DNA of 64,000 nt from Cyclobacteriaceae bacterium (lineage in GTDB: Bacteria > Bacteroidota > Bacteroidia > Cytophagales > Cyclobacteriaceae), in NCBI GenBank assembly GCA_025808415.1, contig CP075525.1:248001-312000 (forward strand), written 5' to 3'. Both the position numbers and the translations under genes were made by a program. The notes under the pieces were generated by a model. That model saw only the letters and a list, made by a program, of their open reading frames with translations, was not told the origin of the DNA and made no database searches. Below, piece by piece: positions 59,804 through 64,000 of the stretch (positions are counted from its first letter, which is position 1; every line of letters begins with the position of its first letter).

Positions 59804-60252
59804 GGGGTCAACAGTTTTTTCACTAAGTCGGCAATCAATTTTCCATCGGCCTGGCCGGCAAGTTTTTTGGTAGCAGTTCCCATAATCTTGCCCATATCCT
59901 GTGGGCCGGTGGCCCCAAGTTCAGCGATAATTTTTTTCAACGCGTCAGTCACTTCATTTTCAGTAAGCTGCTTTGGAAGGTAACGGCTTATCACCTCCAG
60001 TTGAAACAATTCTCTTTCAGCCAAATCATTTCTCCCTTGCTGGCTGAAAATATCGGCCGATTCTTTACGCTGCTTGGCTGCTTTCATCAATAACTTGTTT
60101 TCGGCATCCGAGGAAACATCGCCACTTCCTCCCTTTTCAGTTTCAGCCAATAAAATGAGCGACTTAATGCTACGAAGTGCTTCAAGTTCTTCTTTGTTCT
60201 TGGCCAACATGGCTTTCTTTATATCACCATCAATCTGTGTCTTCAGGCTCAT
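59800..60252 (-). CDS. yqeY: GatB/YqeY domain protein
   Basis: A 150-residue helical protein: MSLKTQIDGDIKKAMLAKNKEELEALR, a KQRKESADIFSQQGRNDLAERE central helix pair, and a C-terminal QAD-like domain with ALKKIIAELGATGPQDMGKIMG. It resembles the tRNA-interacting tail of GatB and may bind tRNA. Starts the minus-strand envelope run that leads through nadK to bamA. Confidence 0.92.
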   Translation of the reverse strand: MSLKTQIDGDIKKAMLAKNKEELEALRSIKSLILLAETEKGGSGDVSSDAENKLLMKAAKQRKESADIFSQQGRNDLAERELFQLEVISRYLPKQLTENEVTDALKKIIAELGATGPQDMGKIMGTATKKLAGQADGKLIADLVKKLLTP

Positions 60253-60365
60253 AGTATAAGTTTTTACAAAAGTAGCAGTATGCCGATAGGATCACCAATT
60301 CCAACGGCTCAAATTTATGTTGTGCAATTCAGGTGTGGTCTTTGTAATTTGGTGATTTACAAAAT

Positions 60366-61082
60366 ATGACGCGACTAAGCGTAAACATTAACAAGATAGC
60401 CACGCTGCGGAATGCACGGGGCGGCAACAACCCCGATGTGATCAAGGTGGCAGTGGATTGCGAACGTTTTGGCGCCCAAGGCATAACCGTACACCCACGC
60501 CCCGATGAGCGACATATCCGTTACACCGATGTTATTCAACTGGCAGCTGTTGTAAAAACAGAGTTTAACATTGAAGGCTGTCCGGATGAACGGTATTTAC
60601 AAATTATCCGGGAAGCAAAACCTGCTCAGGCAACACTGGTGCCTGATGCACCCGATGCGGTAACCTCCAATACCGGATGGGATACAATTAAGCATGATGC
60701 TTTTTTGAAAGAGGTAGTAAAGGAATTGAAACGGTACACATCCCGTGTCTCAATCTTTGTAAATCCCGACACCAAAATGGTTGAAGGTGCAGCAGTTGTT
60801 GGTGCTGACCGGATTGAACTTTATACAGAACCTTATGCCCATGACTATCACACCAATCGCTATAAGGCTGTTAAGCCATACGTGGAGTGTGCACAGGTTG
60901 CAGCGCGTTTGGGGCTGGGCATTAATGCAGGGCACGATCTTGATTTACATAACCTGCGTTTTCTAAAAGAATCCATCCCATACCTGGATGAAGTTTCCAT
61001 TGGCCATGCACTGGTTTGTGATGCACTTTATTTTGGTTTGGAAAATACCATTCAACTATACCTCAGGCAATTGAGGGATTGA
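60366..61082 (+). CDS. pdxJ: Pyridoxine 5'-phosphate synthase
   Basis: A 238-residue TIM-barrel enzyme joining 1-deoxyxylulose 5-phosphate and 3-amino-2-oxopropyl phosphate in DXP-dependent vitamin B6 synthesis. Motifs: [21 protein letters not shown] (split), [12 protein letters not shown] (about 39-50), [29 protein letters not shown] and [13 protein letters not shown], ending in [16 protein letters not shown]. Divergent from yqeY. Confidence 0.98.
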   Translation: MTRLSVNINKIATLRNARGGNNPDVIKVAVDCERFGAQGITVHPRPDERHIRYTDVIQLAAVVKTEFNIEGCPDERYLQIIREAKPAQATLVPDAPDAVTSNTGWDTIKHDAFLKEVVKELKRYTSRVSIFVNPDTKMVEGAAVVGADRIELYTEPYAHDYHTNRYKAVKPYVECAQVAARLGLGINAGHDLDLHNLRFLKESIPYLDEVSIGHALVCDALYFGLENTIQLYLRQLRD

Positions 61083-61102
61083 ACGCTTATTCCTTATCTT
61101 TA
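61071..61102 (+). promoter_or_regulatory. Promoter of the first TPM-domain gene
   Basis: TTG (61071-61073, inside the pdxJ end), 21-nt spacer, TATCTTTA (61095-61102), which is one base off TAnnTTTG. Leader about 15 nt. Confidence 0.5.
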
Positions 61103-61125
61103 ATTATAAATTACAACCGCTACCC

Positions 61126-61776
61126 ATGAGCCTACGGAAGACCTTTACTGATGCAGAGCTTGAGCGTATAAAAGCAGCAGTGCGACAGGCCGAAGCCAAT
61201 ATTTCAGGGGAGATTGTTCCGGTTATGGTTTCGAAAAGTGGTTATTATACCATTGCCAACTACAAGGGAAGTTTATGGGTTTCATTTTTGGTGTTTGCTT
61301 TCATTGTCATCTTCGACAGGTTTGTTCCATCACTAGCGGTTTATGATCCCTTGCTTATTTTTCTTTTGGTTTTATTGGCGGGTGTTGTTGGCGGGGTAGC
61401 GCCAAACTTTTCAGATGATTTGCGAAGAATGCTGGTAACCCAGCGTCACATGGATCACGCTACGCGCCAGCGTGCAGAGAATGCGTTTTTAGAGCAGGAA
61501 GTTTTCAATACCCGGCACCGTACAGGCATAATGATTTTCATTTCATTTTTTGAACATGAGGTGATCATTATGGGCGATCAGGGAATAAGCAAAGTGGTGG
61601 AACAAAAAATTTGGGACAAACTTGTACAGGATTTAACGGCTTACATACGGAAGGGAAAAACAGTGGAAGGCCTTGAAACAACCATTAAACGCTGTGGTGA
61701 AATTTTATTGGAGAAGGGCTTTAAGAAGACAGCGGATGATGTGAACGAACTCCGTGACGATGTTAGATTAGATTGA
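61126..61776 (+). CDS. TPM-domain membrane protein (first)
   Basis: A 216-residue protein: N-terminal TPM-like segment (about 5-40, DAELERIKAAVRQAEANISGEIVPVMV), two TM helices (about 52-95, SFLVFAFIVIF and LIFLLVLLAGVVGGV) and a C-terminal part of the TPM domain (about 115-210) with MIFISFFEHEVIIMGD and KRCGEILLEKGF. TPM proteins are proposed acid-phosphatase-like or membrane chaperone-like proteins and often sit beside LemA; no lemA is seen here. Confidence 0.85.
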   Translation: MSLRKTFTDAELERIKAAVRQAEANISGEIVPVMVSKSGYYTIANYKGSLWVSFLVFAFIVIFDRFVPSLAVYDPLLIFLLVLLAGVVGGVAPNFSDDLRRMLVTQRHMDHATRQRAENAFLEQEVFNTRHRTGIMIFISFFEHEVIIMGDQGISKVVEQKIWDKLVQDLTAYIRKGKTVEGLETTIKRCGEILLEKGFKKTADDVNELRDDVRLD

Positions 61777-61793
61777 TACACTTTGAATCCGGT

Positions 61794-62690
61794 ATGATTT
61801 CCCGACTTCTGTTATTTTTTCTGTTCCTGATTTCATGTTTAGCTGCAGGTCAACGTGCCGTTCCTGAACTGTGGGGCATGCGGGTGCACGATGACGCAAA
61901 AATTTTATCCACCAACACCATTCAACAACTGGAAACTCGCCTCAAGCAGTTTGAAGATTCAACCACCAACCAAATAGCCATACTCATCATTCCATCGTTG
62001 GATGGGGAGGTGCTTGAGCAGTATTCATTAAAGGTTGTTGAGAAATGGCAGTTGGGAAAAAAGAACCGGGATAACGGTGTGTTGTTGTTGATTGCCGTGA
62101 ACGACCGGAAGATGCGCATTGAGGTGGGCTACGGATTGGAAGGCTCGCTACCGGATATCACCTGTAATCAAATCATCCGTAATCAAATTGCACCGGCATT
62201 CAGGCGTGGCGATTTTGACGGTGGTGTTATGGCCGGCATTTCTGCAATTGTGGATGCCATTGGTGGTGAATATTCGGCAGAGGGCTATGATGAAGAATCT
62301 TTTGAAGATATCCCCTGGTTCGTAGGGCTTTTTGTGTTTGGCATACTTGGCATTTTTACCTTTTTGGGACTTTCGATTAAAGGAGGCGCAGGGTGGTTTT
62401 TATATGTGTTTCTCATTCCATTCTATGCTGCTTTTCCACTGGCTTTATATGGTTGGGAAACGGGCAAACTCGTACTCTTTGGCCATTTGTTTGGCTTTCC
62501 TATCCTTAAAGTGATTTTTAATAAGATGGGCTGGAGCAAGCTGGAAAGTTCAGGTGGCGGCTCCGCAGGAGACTGGTCCTCAGGCAGTGGCTGGTCATCC
62601 GGAGGGGGAGGCTGGTCATCTTCATCCGGAGGAGGCTTTTCTGGTGGTGGCGGTAGTTTTGGCGGTGGCGGAAGCAGTGGCAGTTGGTAA
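61794..62690 (+). CDS. TPM-domain protein with glycine/serine-rich C-terminus
   Basis: ATG 61794 (MISRLLLFFLFLISCLAAGQ) gives a signal peptide; the TTG at 61773 would be upstream of it. Of about 298 residues, the TPM domain (about 30-160) has HDDAKILSTNTIQQLETRL and GVLLLIAVNDRKMRIEVGYGLEGSLPD (written in pieces). Then come two or three TM helices (about 180-240) and a low-complexity tail (about 258-298) of SGGGGWSS/GGGSFGGGG units. The tail is typical of this family (YgcG type). It follows the first TPM gene by 17 nt. Confidence 0.88.
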   Translation: MISRLLLFFLFLISCLAAGQRAVPELWGMRVHDDAKILSTNTIQQLETRLKQFEDSTTNQIAILIIPSLDGEVLEQYSLKVVEKWQLGKKNRDNGVLLLIAVNDRKMRIEVGYGLEGSLPDITCNQIIRNQIAPAFRRGDFDGGVMAGISAIVDAIGGEYSAEGYDEESFEDIPWFVGLFVFGILGIFTFLGLSIKGGAGWFLYVFLIPFYAAFPLALYGWETGKLVLFGHLFGFPILKVIFNKMGWSKLESSGGGSAGDWSSGSGWSSGGGGWSSSSGGGFSGGGGSFGGGGSSGSW

Positions 62691-62797
62691 ATATTTGAAG
62701 CTATCTTTTAGTTCAATCCTGTAAGCATACGGCTCTGCGTTTTTCTTTCCGCTCATTTAATAATTTGGGATTTTGATTCTTGAATATTGAATTGCCT

Positions 62798-62805
62798 TAT
62801 TTTTG
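62798..62805 (+). promoter_or_regulatory. -7 promoter box of glyA
   Basis: TATTTTTG, exact TAnnTTTG match; a TTG lies about 22 nt upstream (slightly long spacing). Expected start near 62812, leader of about 23 nt. Confidence 0.5.
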
Positions 62806-62834
62806 GCCTTTCTATTTTATAATACCTTCCCCGA

Positions 62835-64000
62835 ATGAAAAGAGATAAAGTCATCTTTGACCTGATTGAAAAAGAAAAGAAACGCCAGCAAAGTGGCATT
62901 GAATTGATCGCCTCTGAAAACTTTGCCTCCGCCCAGGTAATGAAAGCCATGGGCACTGTGCTTACCAATAAGTATGCTGAAGGCTTACCCGGCAAGCGCT
63001 ATTATGGTGGTTGTGAAGTGGTGGATGAAATTGAGCAGCTTGCCATTGATCGTGTGCGGCAACTTTTCAATGCCGATTGGGCAAACGTACAGCCACATTC
63101 TGGCGCACAAGCAAATGCCGCTGTAATGTTGGCATGCCTAAAACCAGGCGACAAGATACTTGGGTTTGACCTGGCACATGGTGGTCATCTTACGCACGGC
63201 TCACCTGTTAATTTTTCAGGAAAACTGTATCAGCCATCGTTTTATGGTGTTGAAGAAGCTACGGGAAAAATCGATTTTGATAAAGTAATAGAAACGGCTA
63301 AGCGTGAGAAGCCAAAGATGATTATTTGTGGTGCCTCAGCTTACAGTCGCGATTGGGATTACAAAAAGCTTCGGGAAGCGGCTGATGCCGTAGGTGCTTT
63401 ACTGCTGGCAGACATTGCCCACCCGGCAGGGTTAATTGCACGCGGATTATTGAACGACCCTATGGAGTATTGCCATATCGTAACTACCACCACGCACAAA
63501 ACCCTGCGGGGCCCTCGAGGCGGATTGATTATGGTGGGCAAAAATTTTGACAATCCGTGGGGATTAAAAACCCCGAAAGGCGAGTTCAGAAAAATCACTT
63601 CCATTTTAGATTCCGGTGTGTTTCCAGGAACACAGGGGGGGCCTCTGGAACATGTGATTGCTGCAAAAGCCATCGCCTTTGAAGAAGCGCTTTCGGATGA
63701 TTACCTGAAATATGTAGTGCAGGTGGTAAAAAATGCAAAGGCTATGGCCGCAGCGTTTATTGCTAAGGGGTATAGCATCATTTCTGGCGGAACCGACAAT
63801 CATTTAATGTTGATTGACCTGCGTTCGAAAAACCTTACCGGTAAAATTGCTGAAGAAACATTAATCAAAGCGGATATCACCATCAACAAAAATATGGTGC
63901 CATTTGATACACAGTCGCCCATGGTCACTTCAGGCATGCGCATTGGAACACCGGCCATTACAACACGTGGGCTAAAAGAAAAAGATGTTGTGAAGGTTGT
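62835..64000 (+). CDS. glyA: Serine hydroxymethyltransferase (5' part; cut by window end)
   Basis: The open frame runs from ATG 62835 to the last base, giving at least 388 of about 420-430 residues. PLP enzyme interconverting serine and glycine with tetrahydrofolate. Signatures: [11 protein letters not shown] (about 22-32), [15 protein letters not shown] (about 45-59), [26 protein letters not shown], the PLP-lysine in [14 protein letters not shown] (about 217-230) and [11 protein letters not shown]. No stop is seen, so it is partial only because of the window edge. Confidence 0.97.
   Translation, partial: MKRDKVIFDLIEKEKKRQQSGIELIASENFASAQVMKAMGTVLTNKYAEGLPGKRYYGGCEVVDEIEQLAIDRVRQLFNADWANVQPHSGAQANAAVMLACLKPGDKILGFDLAHGGHLTHGSPVNFSGKLYQPSFYGVEEATGKIDFDKVIETAKREKPKMIICGASAYSRDWDYKKLREAADAVGALLLADIAHPAGLIARGLLNDPMEYCHIVTTTTHKTLRGPRGGLIMVGKNFDNPWGLKTPKGEFRKITSILDSGVFPGTQGGPLEHVIAAKAIAFEEALSDDYLKYVVQVVKNAKAMAAAFIAKGYSIISGGTDNHLMLIDLRSKNLTGKIAEETLIKADITINKNMVPFDTQSPMVTSGMRIGTPAITTRGLKEKDVVKV

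Noticed and set aside
1..64000. CRISPR arrays, tRNA, rRNA, insertion sequences or prophage genes
   Set aside because: No regularly spaced repeats, cloverleaf-like segments, transposase or phage-type frames were seen in any gap or reading frame; small cryptic RNAs cannot be excluded by eye.

Overview
The window looks like a chromosomal segment of a Bacteroidota bacterium, most likely a Cytophagales/Cyclobacteriaceae-type organism. This rests on several signs. A fused murF-alr gene is present. The CBS protein - nadK - PorG-like (DUF6089) - uppS - bamA - skp - skp run is characteristic of the phylum. The receptors are of the SusC/TonB type. Several promoters match the Bacteroidota consensus TTG-N19..21-TAnnTTTG, Shine-Dalgarno sequences are nearly absent, and TTG or GTG starts are fairly frequent. 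No rRNA, tRNA, CRISPR array, insertion sequence or prophage was found. Most of the window is core genome with small accessory islands.

Layout: 0.06-6.6 kb carries a SPOR-like coiled-coil protein, a secreted collagen-like protein, recJ, lptB, a GH3-family gene and two small membrane proteins (DUF4234-like, DUF2752). 6.6-10 kb (minus) is a TonB-receptor/PepSY locus that looks like heme or iron uptake. 10-14.6 kb (minus) has a caspase-like TPR protein, a deoxynucleoside kinase, a TolB-like propeller protein and a lipoprotein. 14.6-18.7 kb is a compact specialised-metabolism locus: type III polyketide synthase, methyltransferase, UbiA prenyltransferase and FAD oxidoreductase, with a nested inverted repeat between its two halves. 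18.8-25 kb is mixed: a degenerate receiver protein, a retropepsin-like PDZ protease, a LOG phosphoribohydrolase, an unlisted 39-residue membrane protein, a PD40/OmpA-like protein, and a HisA homologue that has lost the first catalytic aspartate.

24.5-27.5 kb is a ZnuD-like TonB receptor plus lipoprotein, preceded by a 15-nt perfect palindrome overlapping its -7 box. 28-32 kb has csaA, murF-alr and an S41 protease. 32.3-34.9 kb has feoA-feoB behind a near-consensus promoter, and a divergent unlisted 48-residue basic protein. 34.9-41.2 kb has a TerB-like protein, a HEAT-cyclophilin lipoprotein, purK-purE, a LETM1/TerB-like protein and a TerC-type exporter. 41.4-45.7 kb (minus) is the operon gpmI - lipoprotein - MsbA-like ABC exporter - Fur-family regulator. 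45.8-50.4 kb (plus) has a DUF4783 protein, nadC, a YcxB-like protein, recX, a YHS-domain protein, a DinB-like protein and an ATP-grasp protein. 50.4-60.3 kb (minus) is the long envelope-biogenesis run yqeY - cvpA - hydrolase - CBS - nadK - two tandem PorG-like genes - uppS - bamA - skp - skp. 60.4-64 kb (plus) has pdxJ, two TPM-domain proteins and the 5' part of glyA, cut by the window end.

The genes combine into a few themes: outer-membrane and cell-wall assembly (lptB, bamA, two skp genes, uppS, murF-alr, PorG-like genes), metal acquisition (two TonB systems, feoAB, a Fur-family regulator), and cofactor or nucleotide synthesis (purEK, nadC, nadK, pdxJ, glyA, dNK). The best candidates for new biology are the type III PKS/UbiA locus, the HisA-like protein without its catalytic base, and the operator upstream of the ZnuD-like receptor operon.
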